In this document: piece by piece, positions 43,212-52,724 of the stretch
Numbering within the stretch: position 1 is the stretch's first letter
How the letters are laid out: every line of letters begins with the position of its first letter
NCBI RefSeq assembly: GCF_028736215.1
Contig: NZ_CP117883.1
Span: forward strand, 5,208,001-5,272,000
Direction of reading: 5' to 3'
Length of the DNA stretch: 64,000 nucleotides
Source of the DNA: Mucilaginibacter sp. KACC 22773
Lineage (GTDB): Bacteria; Bacteroidota; Bacteroidia; Sphingobacteriales; Sphingobacteriaceae
The notes under the pieces: model-generated
The model's database searches: none
Told to the model about the DNA's origin: nothing
The model's input: only the letters and a program-made list of their open reading frames with translations
Position numbers and translations under genes: made by a program

Positions 43212-44405
43212 ATGAGCGCATTAAGTAACCGGATAAATAACCTGTCCGAATCAGCAACAATTAAAATGGCCAAATTGGGCCGTGAACTTGCCGCAAAAGG
43301 CGTGGATGTAATCAGTTTGAGCTTTGGCGAGCCTGATTTTCATACCCCTGAACACATTAAAGAAGCTGCCAAGCAGGCCATGGATAAAAACTTTACCTAC
43401 TACACACCCGTAGCAGGCTATCCTGAACTGCGTAAGGCTGTTGTTGCCAAACTGAAGAACGAAAACGGACTTGATTATGATTTTAGCCAGATAGTAGTTT
43501 CAACCGGTGCCAAACAAGCCATTGCCAACGCGGTATTGTGTTTGGTTAATCCGGGCGAAGAAGTAATTATCCCTACCCCTTACTGGGTATCGTACAGCGA
43601 GGTGGTTAAACTGGCCGAAGGCGTAAGTGTTTTTATAAACACTACTGTTGAACAAAACTTTAAAATTACCCCTGAGCAATTAGAGGCAGCCATAACCCCT
43701 AAAACCAAATTGTTTATGTTCTCGTCGCCTTGTAACCCCACGGGCAGCGTTTACAGTAAGGATGAATTGGAAGGCCTGGCCAAAGTGTTTGAAAAACACC
43801 CGCATGTATATATTTTAAGCGACGAGATTTATGAGCACATTAACTACGTTGATAAACATGAATCAATAGCGCAGTTTGATTATATTAAAGATCGTGTGAT
43901 CATCATCAACGGCTGGTCGAAAGCATTTGCCATGACCGGTTGGAGAATTGGTTACACGGCATCAAACAAAGAGATAGCCATTGCCTGCGATAAAATGCAG
44001 GGACAAATAACCTCTGGTACCTGCTCTATAACCCAACGTGCCGGTGTTGCCGCTTACGAAGGTGGTTTAGAAACTGTACTGGAAATGCGCGCCGCATTTA
44101 AAAAACGCCGCGATATAGTATACAAGTTACTAAGCGAAATTGAAGGGTTAAAAGTAAACCTGCCGGATGGCGCTTTCTATTTCTTCCCCGAGGTAACTTC
44201 GTTCTTTGGTAAAAGCTATAATGGCAAAACCATTAAAGATGCTGATGAACTGAGCATTTATCTTTTAGAAGAAGCCCATGTTGCCACCGTTGGCGGCGAT
44301 TCGTTTGGCGACCCTACTGCTATCCGTTTATCGTACGCTGCGGCCGAAGATAAGCTAATTGAAGCCGTAAGAAGGATTAAAGAAGCGCTGGGGAAACTGG
44401 TATAA
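43212..44405 (+). CDS. PLP-dependent aminotransferase, aspartate aminotransferase type
   Basis: 397 residues of fold-type I. The PLP lysine is in INGWSKAFAMTGWRIGY. The FGEPDFHTP start, SSPCNPTGSVY and SDEIYEHINY blocks match bacterial subgroup Ib aspartate aminotransferases, which link glutamate and aspartate pools. Specificity could also be broader (prephenate or aromatic). The stop codon touches the AGATGTGCAGA repeat. A bidirectional terminator follows 120 bases on. Confidence 0.9.
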   Translation: MSALSNRINNLSESATIKMAKLGRELAAKGVDVISLSFGEPDFHTPEHIKEAAKQAMDKNFTYYTPVAGYPELRKAVVAKLKNENGLDYDFSQIVVSTGAKQAIANAVLCLVNPGEEVIIPTPYWVSYSEVVKLAEGVSVFINTTVEQNFKITPEQLEAAITPKTKLFMFSSPCNPTGSVYSKDELEGLAKVFEKHPHVYILSDEIYEHINYVDKHESIAQFDYIKDRVIIINGWSKAFAMTGWRIGYTASNKEIAIACDKMQGQITSGTCSITQRAGVAAYEGGLETVLEMRAAFKKRRDIVYKLLSEIEGLKVNLPDGAFYFFPEVTSFFGKSYNGKTIKDADELSIYLLEEAHVATVGGDSFGDPTAIRLSYAAAEDKLIEAVRRIKEALGKLV

Positions 44406-44438
44406 GATGTGCAGATTTCAGATTTTAAATGTGCAGAT
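44405..44438. repeat. AGATGTGCAGA repeat pair after the aminotransferase
   Basis: AGATGTGCAGA at 44405-44415 is the exact complement of the 11-mer at 25096 and 28721. A second, one-base variant is at 44428-44438. Further spacer words (AATTCTG) run to about 44525 and resemble the arm at 39768-39809. Confidence 0.7.
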
Positions 44439-44525
44439 GAAATAATTAATTTGAAGATTTGAAAATGAAGAACGTTTCAACTTAAATTCTGCTAATTCAC
44501 TAATTCTGTAAATTCTGATTCAGAC

Positions 44526-44574
44526 AATAACAAGAAAGCCCCTCATCATCACGACGAGGGGCTTTCCTGTTATT
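44526..44574. terminator. Bidirectional terminator hairpin
   Basis: Arms 44526-44544 and 44556-44574 pair over 19 bases with one mismatch (AGCCCCTC and GAGGGGCT core) around an 11-base loop. It lies between the convergent aminotransferase and beta-barrel genes. Confidence 0.85.
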
Positions 44575-44590
44575 ACTGGAGTTTTGGATA

Positions 44591-45163
44591 TTACAAGCCA
44601 AACCCGTAAGCTACACGCAAACCTACCAGGCCATAGTTGCTACCCTGGCCCGAGAAGTTTTCATAACGTGCTCCTATATCCCATGATTTGGTTGCATAAC
44701 CTAAACCGGGTGAAAGGATCAGCTTAGTGTTTTTATCGCCACCCGCTACAGTTGGATGAACTTCAAAGCCTGCACCAGCTTCGCCTGCAAGATAAAAACC
44801 ATCAGACACGAATGCTTTAACACCAGCTTTAACAGGGATCATACCCAATGATCTGGCCTTAAAGGTTGATGTGGCAGTACCCGTTGGTGTAGTTACCGAA
44901 GTAGTGTAAGTTTTACCAAAGAAATTATAGTAACCCGAAGTTAGCGTTAAGGCCACATTGTTGTTTACACCATATTGTAAACGTCCTGTACCACCTAATT
45001 CAAATTTTGAATAATCATGAATGTCGCCGGTTGGTATACCAGCTTCAACACCGATACCAAAGCGTAATTTGTTGGCTGGGGTTGTTTGAGCATTAACATT
45101 TGTTCCGACGAATATAGCTGCTGCTGTAAAAGCGCCTGCTATAACTTTTGTCACTGTTTTCAT
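44591..45163 (-). CDS. Small outer-membrane beta-barrel protein
   Basis: 190 residues with a signal peptide (MKTVTKVIAGAFTAAAIFVG then TNVNAQ). The mature part has alternating hydrophobic strands (LRFGIGVEAGIPTGD, YGVNNNVALTLTSGYYNFFG, GFYLAGEAGAGFEV, LILSPGLGYATKSWDIGARYENF) that suggest an eight-strand OmpW/OmpA-like barrel ending in GLRVAYGFGL. Function is unknown; it may be a structural or porin-like protein. Confidence 0.8.
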   Translation of the reverse strand: MKTVTKVIAGAFTAAAIFVGTNVNAQTTPANKLRFGIGVEAGIPTGDIHDYSKFELGGTGRLQYGVNNNVALTLTSGYYNFFGKTYTTSVTTPTGTATSTFKARSLGMIPVKAGVKAFVSDGFYLAGEAGAGFEVHPTVAGGDKNTKLILSPGLGYATKSWDIGARYENFSGQGSNYGLVGLRVAYGFGL

Positions 45164-45526
45164 AGTTGTAATTTTTAGTAAATAGTCCGCGGTTTTATTG
45201 CCGCGTTGATACCCCTTTTACAAATACTTTGCCATTGTAGCATTTTTTGGCGCTTGTGAGATTGGCATGACTATTCAAAAATCAATTCTTACAACAGGTA
45301 TGTTACAAAAAACATGTGCTTAGATATTGATTATCAGCACACTATTTCACTCTCAAATACCAACTTTTTATCTATTTATGAAATAAACTTAACATCAAAT
45401 TAATGTTCAGAAAACAGGAGCACTACTGTTCAGCATAGTGTATCCTATTAAAGAATTTCTGTTTGGTTTAAACTAAAATGATGTAAAAACAGCCGTCCGC
45501 AGCGAGCTATATGGCTTTGCCAAAAA
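45164..45526. other. Spacer upstream of the beta-barrel gene
   Basis: About 360 bases without a gene. CGCGG (45188-45192) and CCGCG (45201-45205) form a small GC hairpin in the leader of the beta-barrel gene. The rest is AT-rich and no TAnnTTTG box was found on the minus strand. Confidence 0.4.
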
Positions 45527-45552
45527 CAAAAAAGAGAGGTTTTGAGCCTCTC
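45527..45552 (-). terminator. Terminator of the HxlR gene
   Basis: On the minus strand GAGAGG (45552-45547) pairs with CCTCTC (45539-45534) over a seven-base loop, followed by six or more T (complement of the A-run 45527-45533). It starts 11 bases after the HxlR stop. Confidence 0.75.
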
Positions 45553-45563
45553 CTATTTTAATT

Positions 45564-45917
45564 TTACTTATCATCTATAATTACCTGTCGGTGTTTCATT
45601 CCCCAATCGGCCAGGTTGTTGATAATAGTCTGCAGTGTTTGTCCGTACTCGGTCAGGTTATATTGAACGGTTACAGGCTGAGTGTCTAAAACAGTCCGCT
45701 TTATCAGCTTATTTACTTCCAGCTCCTTTAATTCCTTACTCAGCATCTTGTTTGATATGCCGTTTACGTCGTTCAAAATATCAGAGAACCTTCTTTTATT
45801 ATAATAGCAGATAGATGAGATAATGGAGATTTTCCATTTGCCGTTCAGCACGTCCATTGCATCATGCACGGCCATAATTTCTTTTTTGTGCCCTGGCACA
45901 CATACATAGTCAGCCAT
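45564..45917 (-). CDS. HxlR family transcriptional regulator
   Basis: 117 residues. A winged helix HxlR/DUF24 domain covers most of the protein: KWKISIISSICYYNKRRFSDILNDVNGISNKMLSKELKELEVNKLIKRT (about 31-79), then the wing (PVTVQYNLTEYGQTL). Cys6 at the N-terminus (YVCVPG) and Cys near 42 could be redox sensors, as in members responding to quinones or aldehydes. It is divergent from an SDR oxidoreductase, with an operator between, a usual layout for this family. Confidence 0.9.
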   Translation of the reverse strand: MADYVCVPGHKKEIMAVHDAMDVLNGKWKISIISSICYYNKRRFSDILNDVNGISNKMLSKELKELEVNKLIKRTVLDTQPVTVQYNLTEYGQTLQTIINNLADWGMKHRQVIIDDK

Positions 45918-45919
45918 AA

Positions 45920-45971
45920 GTTACCTTGTTACCCAAATGTTACTGTTACTTTTAGTTACAAAGTAACTAAA
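45920..45971. promoter_or_regulatory. Operator with GTTAC repeats and a 21-bp palindrome
   Basis: GTTAC occurs at 45920, 45928, 45939, 45945 and 45955. The last forms TTTAGTTAC-AAA-GTAACTAAA (45951-45971), a perfect palindrome. It overlaps the place where the -33 region of the SDR promoter (box at 45988) would be. This fits repression by the adjacent HxlR protein and autoregulation. Confidence 0.65.
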
Positions 45972-45987
45972 ATAAATTTCTATATCC

Positions 45988-45995
45988 TAAGTTTG
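45988..45995 (+). promoter_or_regulatory. -7 promoter box of the SDR gene
   Basis: TAAGTTTG, matching TAnnTTTG, 26 bases before ATG 46022. The palindrome ending at 45971 covers the -33 position. Confidence 0.5.
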
Positions 45996-46021
45996 CTTCG
46001 TAAATATTAAAAAAATAAGTC

Positions 46022-46765
46022 ATGAACTTTAAAGGTAAAAATGTAGTTATAACCGGGGGTAGCACCGGAATTGGATTAGCAACCGCAAAAGCATTTATCA
46101 ATGCCGGGGCAAACGTTTGGATTACCAGCAGAAGTGCCGGTAATATGCAAAAAGCTGCCACGGAGATCGACAGCCCAAATTTGCAAACCGTAGTGTCGGA
46201 CACTTCAAAACTGGCAGAGATTTCGATTCTTGAAAAAGCAGTTACTGCAAGCGGAAACAAATTAGACGTACTTTTCCTTAACGCAGGAATAGCTGTTTTT
46301 GCCCCAATTGAACAGGCAACAGAGGCAGATTTTGACGCCCAATTTAACACCAATGTGAAAGGCCTGTTTTTCACGCTGCAAAAATTAATTCCGCACCTGG
46401 CAAATGGGGCATCTGTAATATTCACATCCTCAACAGTAGCAACAGCTTCAAATTTAGGCACCAGCGTATATTCTGCCACCAAGGGGGCGTTAAATAAAAT
46501 TGCCCAGATTGCCGCAAATGAATTGGCCGACAGAAAGATCCGCGTAAATATTATTAGCCCGGGGCCAGTTCAAACACCAGGATTAGATTATGCAGTACCT
46601 CCTGAAGCAAAGACATATTTAGCTGCCGCCACGGCGCTGCAAAGGTTGGGCGATGCCGATGAAATTGCGAAGGCAGTGTTGTTCCTCGCCTCGGACGATG
46701 CAAGCTTTATAAACGGTGCAGAATTATTGGCCGATGGTGGCTATATTAACTATGCGCTAAAATAA
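46022..46765 (+). CDS. SDR family NAD(P)-dependent oxidoreductase
   Basis: 247 residues, classical SDR. The cofactor loop is ITGGSTGIGLATA (residues 10-22), the NAG motif is LNAGIAVF, and the catalytic Ser and YxxxK are in FTSSTVATAS and SVYSATKGALN. The end INGAELLADGGYINY is typical. The substrate is unknown; regulation by the divergent HxlR suggests a role against a reactive carbonyl or quinone. A hairpin follows 70 bases after the stop. Confidence 0.9.
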   Translation: MNFKGKNVVITGGSTGIGLATAKAFINAGANVWITSRSAGNMQKAATEIDSPNLQTVVSDTSKLAEISILEKAVTASGNKLDVLFLNAGIAVFAPIEQATEADFDAQFNTNVKGLFFTLQKLIPHLANGASVIFTSSTVATASNLGTSVYSATKGALNKIAQIAANELADRKIRVNIISPGPVQTPGLDYAVPPEAKTYLAAATALQRLGDADEIAKAVLFLASDDASFINGAELLADGGYINYALK

Positions 46766-46833
46766 ATTAGACCTCTGCATCAGATTGCTAAATCGTTTTT
46801 AATTGGTTGCTAAAATTACGCTCGTTTTTTTAG

Positions 46834-46867
46834 CAAAAATGGCCGGAATTTCTTCCGGCCATTTTTG
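46834..46867. terminator. Perfect 15-bp bidirectional terminator
   Basis: CAAAAATGGCCGGAA (46834-46848) and its exact complement (46853-46867) around TTTC. It is between the convergent SDR and RND genes and works for both strands. Confidence 0.88.
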
Positions 46868-46889
46868 TGTATTAGCTTTTGCTAATTTA

Positions 46890-49800
46890 TCAAGCTTGTG
46901 GCCCGTGCCCATTTTCGGGTTTGTAATTTTTTTCCATTTCGGCAAGCTTCTCTTTACCGTAAGCAAATTTGGTTATCAGGTAGTACAACACCGGCACTAT
47001 AAATATAGCCAGCGACGTGGCGGTTAACATACCTCCAAATACTGTCCAGCCGATAGTCTTCCTGGCTTCGGCGCCCGCACCGGATGCTATCATCAGTGGC
47101 ACAACGCCCAATATAAAGGCCATTGAAGTCATGATGATCGGCCTCAGCCTTAGCCTTACCGCCTCGAGGGTAGCTTTTTCAAGGTTCATCCCTCTATCTA
47201 CCCGTTCTTTGGCAAATTCAACAATCAGGATGGCGTTTTTGGCCGCCAGCCCAATCAAGGTTATCAAACCAATCTGGGCGTAAACGTTATTAGTAAGATC
47301 GGGCCAGAAACTAAGGAAAAGGATAGCCCCAAACGCGCCTAATGGCACCGATAATAATACCGAGAATGGCACCGACCAGCTTTCATACAAGGCGGCAAGA
47401 AACAGGAATACAAACCCGATTGAGAGGGCAAATATGTAAATCGTTTTTGATCCCGATAGTAATTCCTCCCGGCTCAAGCCCGAAAATTCGTACCCAAAAC
47501 CTTGTGGCAATGATTTGGCCGCCACTTCTTTTAAAGCGGTAATAGCGTCGCCGCTGCTGTAGCCAGGTTTGGTGCTGCCATTGATCTCGGCCGAACGGAA
47601 CAGGTTATAATGCGCTATTAACGGTGAATTTTCAATAACCTTATAGGATGTAAGGGTACTTAACGGCACCATGGTGCCAAACTGGTTACGCACAAAGTAC
47701 TGCCCAATGTTGCTTACGTTGGTCCTAAAGGCAGTATCGGCTTGCGCAAGCACCCTGAAATTTCGCCCGTAAATGGTAAAATCGTTAATATAGGTACTAC
47801 CCAAGTAAGTTTGCAGGGCGCTGTTAACATCAGATATGGATACGCCTAATTTTTTTGCCTTTTCCCTGTCAATGGTTAGTTGGTAAGCGGGTGTACTTGC
47901 CGTAAAAAAGGAGAAAGCCCGTGCAATTTCCTGCCGTTTGTTTAATTCGGTAATAAATGTGCGCAACGTTTTTTCAAATACCTTAATATCCCCGCCGGCC
48001 TGTTTTTCTTCCAGGATAAACGAGAAACCACCGGTGCTACCTAAACCAGGTATAGCAGGCGGCTGAATAACCACCACGTTGGCCTCCTTAAACCGGGCCA
48101 ACTTTTGGTTTAGTTTGGCAACCAGCGCCGTTATCTGGTGTTCTTTTTCTTTACGTTCGTCCCAGGGTTTAAGCTGCACAAACATGGTGGCGCTATTGGC
48201 CTTACTGGCAAAGCTGATAACATTTAAGCCTCCCAATGCTGCATAGTGTGCAATTTCGGGGATGCTATCCAGTGTTTTCATCATCTGGTGCAATACGTCA
48301 ACTGTACGTACGGTTGATGAAGCTTCGGGCAAATCATAGGTAATATAAATACGGCCGTCATCCTCCAGCGGAATAAAGCCCGATGGTTTGTTATGAAATA
48401 GCAATACCGCGCCAACAATAATACATACCAGTATAATAATAACAAATTTGGAGTGCTTTATTCCCTTATCAACCGTATTGCGGTACTTGCCGGTTACACG
48501 GGTAAACCATTCATTAAATACAAAGAAGAATTTATTAAGCCCCTTTGATTTATTATCTATTTTATGCGGGCGAAGCAGCAGCGTACACAAAGCCGGAGTT
48601 AATGAAAGTGCAACAAAAGCCGATATCAATACCGATATTGCTATAGTGATAGCAAATTGCTGATAAAGCCGCCCTACAATGCCTGGCACAAAACCTACCG
48701 GCACAAATACAGCCGCTAATATTAAAGCGATGGCAATTACCGGTGCCGATATATCGGCCATGGCGTGTTTGGTAGCCTCTGTCGGCGTCATGCCTTCCTC
48801 ATCCATATAATGTTGCACAGCCTCAACCACCACAATGGCATCGTCAACCACAATACCAATAGCAAGCACAAAACCAAACAAGGTTAGGGTATTGATAGTG
48901 AAGTGCAGGGGTATAAAAAATATGAAAGTACCTATAATAGATACCGGTATGGCCAAAACAGGAATTAACGTAGAGCGCCAGTTTTGCAGGAATAAAAATA
49001 CTACCACAATAACCAGCCCCAAAGCAATAAGTAAGGTATCAACCACTTCGCCTACTGATACTTTTACCACGGTAACCGCTTCAAAAGGCACTACATAATC
49101 AATATCGGCAGGGAAGCTTTTTTTAAGCTCGTTCATGGTGTCATAAACGTTTTGGGCAGTCTCGAGCGAGTTGCTGTTTGGCGCCTGGTAAACCAGCAGG
49201 TATGATGCCCTTTTGCCATCAACAAACGAATTACCCGAGTAGTTAAACTTACCCAGCTCAATACGTGCCACATCCTTTAAGTGCACAATGGCACCGGTAG
49301 CGGGCACCGTTTTAATAATTACGTTACCAAACTCTTCGGGTTTGCTTAAACGGCCTTTAACCAGTACCGAATATTCAAAGGTTTGCGACGCTTGTTGCGG
49401 CGTGGCGCCAACGGTGCCGGGAGCTACCTGGGCGTTTTGTTCGGCCAGGGCAGCGGTAACGTCGGCGGCGCTCATGCCTAACGAAGCCAGCTTGGCAGGG
49501 TTAAGCCAGATACGCATACTAAAATCATCGGCACGGCTCACCACATCGCCTACGCCTTTGGTACGCAGTATAGCATCTTTTATAAAAACGTTGGCATAGT
49601 TGTCAGTAAATGTAACATCATGCGTCCCTTTTGGCGAAAACATGGCCACCAGCATTAATATACTTGGGTTACGTTTACGCACCACAAGGCCCAGGCGCTG
49701 TACCTCCTGCGGTAAAGTGGGTGTAGCAATACCAACCCGGTTTTGCACATCAAGCGCGGCTATATTAATATCGGTACCTACATCAAAGTTAACGGTCATG

Positions 49801-50069
49801 CTCATCTGGCCGTTGCTGCTGCTGTTACTTTGCAGGTAGGTCATGCCGGGTACACCATTTACCTGCACCTCTACAGGGGTAGCAACCGTTTGCTCAACAG
49901 TGAGGGCATCGGCACCGGTATACGTACCTGTAACCGAAACCGTGGGCGGGGTTATATCAGGATATTGCCCGATAGGCAGGCTGCTCATTGACAGTAAACC
50001 AACAATAACAATCACCAGGGAGATCACTATCGCGGTAACCGGTCGTTTTATAAAAGTATCTGCAATCAT
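46890..50069 (-). CDS. RND efflux pump inner-membrane permease (AcrB type)
   Basis: 1059 residues, full length for hydrophobe/amphiphile RND permeases. Twelve membrane helices are in the usual 1+5 / 1+5 plan, with two large periplasmic loops. Helix 4 has the proton-relay pair DD in GIVVDDAIVVVEA, and helix 10 has the Lys in GLAAKNAILIVEFA. The opening MIADTFIKRPVTAIVISLVIV is typical. It is the last gene of the TolC - adaptor - permease unit; the adaptor gene ends 70 bases upstream. The substrate is unknown (drugs, bile-like compounds or lipids). Confidence 0.95.
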   Translation of the reverse strand: MIADTFIKRPVTAIVISLVIVIVGLLSMSSLPIGQYPDITPPTVSVTGTYTGADALTVEQTVATPVEVQVNGVPGMTYLQSNSSSNGQMSMTVNFDVGTDINIAALDVQNRVGIATPTLPQEVQRLGLVVRKRNPSILMLVAMFSPKGTHDVTFTDNYANVFIKDAILRTKGVGDVVSRADDFSMRIWLNPAKLASLGMSAADVTAALAEQNAQVAPGTVGATPQQASQTFEYSVLVKGRLSKPEEFGNVIIKTVPATGAIVHLKDVARIELGKFNYSGNSFVDGKRASYLLVYQAPNSNSLETAQNVYDTMNELKKSFPADIDYVVPFEAVTVVKVSVGEVVDTLLIALGLVIVVVFLFLQNWRSTLIPVLAIPVSIIGTFIFFIPLHFTINTLTLFGFVLAIGIVVDDAIVVVEAVQHYMDEEGMTPTEATKHAMADISAPVIAIALILAAVFVPVGFVPGIVGRLYQQFAITIAISVLISAFVALSLTPALCTLLLRPHKIDNKSKGLNKFFFVFNEWFTRVTGKYRNTVDKGIKHSKFVIIILVCIIVGAVLLFHNKPSGFIPLEDDGRIYITYDLPEASSTVRTVDVLHQMMKTLDSIPEIAHYAALGGLNVISFASKANSATMFVQLKPWDERKEKEHQITALVAKLNQKLARFKEANVVVIQPPAIPGLGSTGGFSFILEEKQAGGDIKVFEKTLRTFITELNKRQEIARAFSFFTASTPAYQLTIDREKAKKLGVSISDVNSALQTYLGSTYINDFTIYGRNFRVLAQADTAFRTNVSNIGQYFVRNQFGTMVPLSTLTSYKVIENSPLIAHYNLFRSAEINGSTKPGYSSGDAITALKEVAAKSLPQGFGYEFSGLSREELLSGSKTIYIFALSIGFVFLFLAALYESWSVPFSVLLSVPLGAFGAILFLSFWPDLTNNVYAQIGLITLIGLAAKNAILIVEFAKERVDRGMNLEKATLEAVRLRLRPIIMTSMAFILGVVPLMIASGAGAEARKTIGWTVFGGMLTATSLAIFIVPVLYYLITKFAYGKEKLAEMEKNYKPENGHGPQA

Positions 50070-50138
50070 TCTTTTTATTATTAAGTTTTGCAGGGGATTA
50101 TCCTGCCAATCGCTTAAATTTTTCCTTATCTGTTCATA

Positions 50139-51317
50139 CTATTTTTTGGGTGCTGCACCAGCCGGCGGGCCACCTGCGCCAAGTGTAATCCGGCCGCCAT
50201 CGCGCAAACGCTGGAAACCGTCAGTTACCACTTTATCGCCTGCTTTAATACCTTCCATTACTACAATACTGGTATTTACACGCGGGCCAAGCTTCACTTT
50301 TACTTGTTTGGCAATAGTATCCCGCCTGTCTTTTATCGTTTTATCGTCGGCGGTATCTTTAACTGTGGTATCCCTGGTTACAAAAACAAAAAACTCGCCC
50401 ATTTGCTCGGTCACGGCTTTATTAGGTATTTGAACCCTGTTACCCGATTGGTTGTTGAGCACCTGTAAAACGCAGCTCATGCCATCTTTCAATACATCAT
50501 CTTCGTTCGGGAACTGGATCCTTACTTTGATGCTGCCGGTACCACTGCTTACCCCCCTGTCAATAGCTAAAACTTTGCCTGTTTTATTGTAGGTTTTACC
50601 ATCGGGTAATTGTAATTTAAAAGTGGTATCGCTGCTTGATTTTTGCAGGCCATAAAAACGGTTAATATCCTGCTCGTTAATCACCACATCAACACCAATA
50701 GGGTGCTCGGCCGATATGGTGTTCATCAGCGTAGTGCCAACGGCTACCTGCGCCCCCAACCTTACCTGCGATATACCTATACGGCCCGTAAAAGGCGCCC
50801 GTATAGTAGCGTAAGAAAGATCAGTAGCTGCCGACGCAAGACCCGCTTTGGCCACTGCTACAGCGCTCTTATTGGTTTCATAAGCGGCAACAGCCTGGTC
50901 GACAGTTTGGCGCGCAATGGCGTCGTTTTTTAACAACATATTGTAGCGGTCAACATCTTTTTGGGCTTTGGTAAGGTTGGCCTGCGCACTTAATACGTTG
51001 GCAGCCGCCTGCTGATAAGCCGCTTCATATTTGCGCTTATCAATTTCATAAAGCACTTTGCCCTTTTCAACAACGTCGCCTTCCTTAAAAAATATACCGG
51101 TTACAAAACCCGGCACCTGGCTGCGCAGTTCAACAGTGTTAACGGATATAACCGTCCCCTGGTAACTATCATAATAGGTAGCATTACCATCTTTTGCTTC
51201 GGCAATTGAAACCGGGATTGGCGGCGGGGCGGCTGCGCCCTTTTTATCGTGTTTACCGCATGATACCCATGCTAATAATGCCGCCGGGGCTAACCAATAT
51301 ATATATCTGTTCTTCAT
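50139..51317 (-). CDS. RND pump periplasmic adaptor (membrane fusion protein)
   Basis: 392 residues with a signal or lipoprotein start (YIYWLAPAALLAWVSCGK, Cys at about 20). The lipoyl halves (VELRSQVPGFVTGIFFKEGDVVEKGKVLYEI and DLSYATIRAPFTGRIGISQVRLGAQV) flank a helical hairpin, then beta-barrel and membrane-proximal domains. It joins the inner-membrane permease to TolC. A Pro/Ala/Gly-rich tail ends the protein. It is in one operon with its neighbours. Confidence 0.92.
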   Translation of the reverse strand: MKNRYIYWLAPAALLAWVSCGKHDKKGAAAPPPIPVSIAEAKDGNATYYDSYQGTVISVNTVELRSQVPGFVTGIFFKEGDVVEKGKVLYEIDKRKYEAAYQQAAANVLSAQANLTKAQKDVDRYNMLLKNDAIARQTVDQAVAAYETNKSAVAVAKAGLASAATDLSYATIRAPFTGRIGISQVRLGAQVAVGTTLMNTISAEHPIGVDVVINEQDINRFYGLQKSSSDTTFKLQLPDGKTYNKTGKVLAIDRGVSSGTGSIKVRIQFPNEDDVLKDGMSCVLQVLNNQSGNRVQIPNKAVTEQMGEFFVFVTRDTTVKDTADDKTIKDRRDTIAKQVKVKLGPRVNTSIVVMEGIKAGDKVVTDGFQRLRDGGRITLGAGGPPAGAAPKK

Positions 51318-51377
51318 TATAGTAATTTGTTCGTTTGAGTATTTTCTTAAAAAAGCATGCTGAAAGCCATATTATTA

Positions 51378-52724
51378 TTATTGTACCGGCAACGTGCCCA
51401 ACGCTTTTTGCAGGTCAATTTTGCTGGCCAACAGCTGGAACAGGGCGTTATAATAATTTAATTCGGCTGTACGCAGGTCTGATTGTGCTACAATAACATC
51501 AAGGTACGTTTTAACGCCTTCGCGATATTGCAGGCTTACTATTTTATATACATCCTTTGCAAGGTCAACATTTTCGCGCACCAGTTTATAGCTGGTGTAA
51601 TTGCTTTTATAACCGGCAAGGGCCTGTACATATTCGGTGTTAAGGCTGTTTTTGGTATTTGCAATATCCAGGTCGGTACGTTCAACCTGCAAACGTGCCT
51701 TGCTTAAATTTTGAAGGCGTTTGCCGCCCTGAAAAATAGGCAGGTTTAACGTTAAGCCAACATAGCCTGTAGGGTAGGCATTACTATACAGCGGGCTAAA
51801 ATTGTGGTTAAAGTAGGCGTAATTATAACTGCCCACCGCCGATAACGAAGGCAAAAAGCCATAATGGTAATAATCAACATTTAAATTTTTTAGCGCTTTA
51901 CTGGCTTGCAGCAAGCGGTACTCAATCCGGTTATTTACATCAAGCACCTGGTTGGTATCAATGGCAGCCTCCTGCTCATATCGGGAGGAATCATAAGCCA
52001 GGGTAATGTTACCCGGGCCGCCTACCCCCATAATTTGTTTTAAATAAGCGGTTTTACTTTTAATAGATTCCTCCGTCGCTTTACGTGTAGCGATAGAATT
52101 ATTAAGGGCAATAGTTGCCTGTTTAAAATCTGTTTTATCAGATACGCCTGCCTGGTACCGGTTGGTGGCATCCTTTAAGCTTCGCTGCAGCCTGGTAATG
52201 TCCTCATTAGTAATATCCAGCTGCTTTTGCGATAACAGTACATCAAAAAAAGCCTTGCTTACATCCGACACAACATTTATCTGGCTGCTTAACGTGTTAT
52301 CCTTATAATACTCCCGCGAATATTTTGAGGCCTTTGAAGCCAGCAACACATCGTTATTATAAATCACCTGCGATGCGGTAACGCCCAGGGTCGACAGGTT
52401 ACGGATGCTGCCTGCGTTTGATGGAATATTGGCCCCCGATGCACCCGCCTGCGGCTGTCCTTTAAAATAGTAATTATAAAGGCCCGATGAATTTACCTGG
52501 GGCAGCCATCCCGATAAACCGATCCTGATATCGCGCTCGTTTATTTGCTCATCAATAGCGGCCTGCCTTACAGCCGGCTGGTTGCGCAGCGCGTAGTCAA
52601 CAGCTTGCTTAAGCGTAACTGGCCCGGTAATTGTATCAACACCTGTTTGTGCGAAAGCCGGTGAATGTAAAATTAATGTTAAATTGACTATCGTTAAGAG
52701 GGATAAGTACTTTAGTTTTTTCAT
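51378..52724 (-). CDS. TolC family outer-membrane efflux protein
   Basis: 448 residues with a signal peptide (LTIVNLTLILHSPAFAQ). Two OEP repeats are visible with the conserved starts LKQAVDYALRNQPAVRQAA and later helical coiled coils (KALKNLNVDYYHYGFLPSL). TolC proteins form trimeric outer-membrane ducts. It is the first gene of the minus-strand efflux operon and is divergent from the sphingolipid cluster. Confidence 0.92.
   Translation of the reverse strand: MKKLKYLSLLTIVNLTLILHSPAFAQTGVDTITGPVTLKQAVDYALRNQPAVRQAAIDEQINERDIRIGLSGWLPQVNSSGLYNYYFKGQPQAGASGANIPSNAGSIRNLSTLGVTASQVIYNNDVLLASKASKYSREYYKDNTLSSQINVVSDVSKAFFDVLLSQKQLDITNEDITRLQRSLKDATNRYQAGVSDKTDFKQATIALNNSIATRKATEESIKSKTAYLKQIMGVGGPGNITLAYDSSRYEQEAAIDTNQVLDVNNRIEYRLLQASKALKNLNVDYYHYGFLPSLSAVGSYNYAYFNHNFSPLYSNAYPTGYVGLTLNLPIFQGGKRLQNLSKARLQVERTDLDIANTKNSLNTEYVQALAGYKSNYTSYKLVRENVDLAKDVYKIVSLQYREGVKTYLDVIVAQSDLRTAELNYYNALFQLLASKIDLQKALGTLPVQ

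Noticed and set aside
49843..50433. 196-codon plus-strand frame
   Set aside because: Shadow of the RND permease and adaptor genes, low-complexity Ser/Thr/Ile text.
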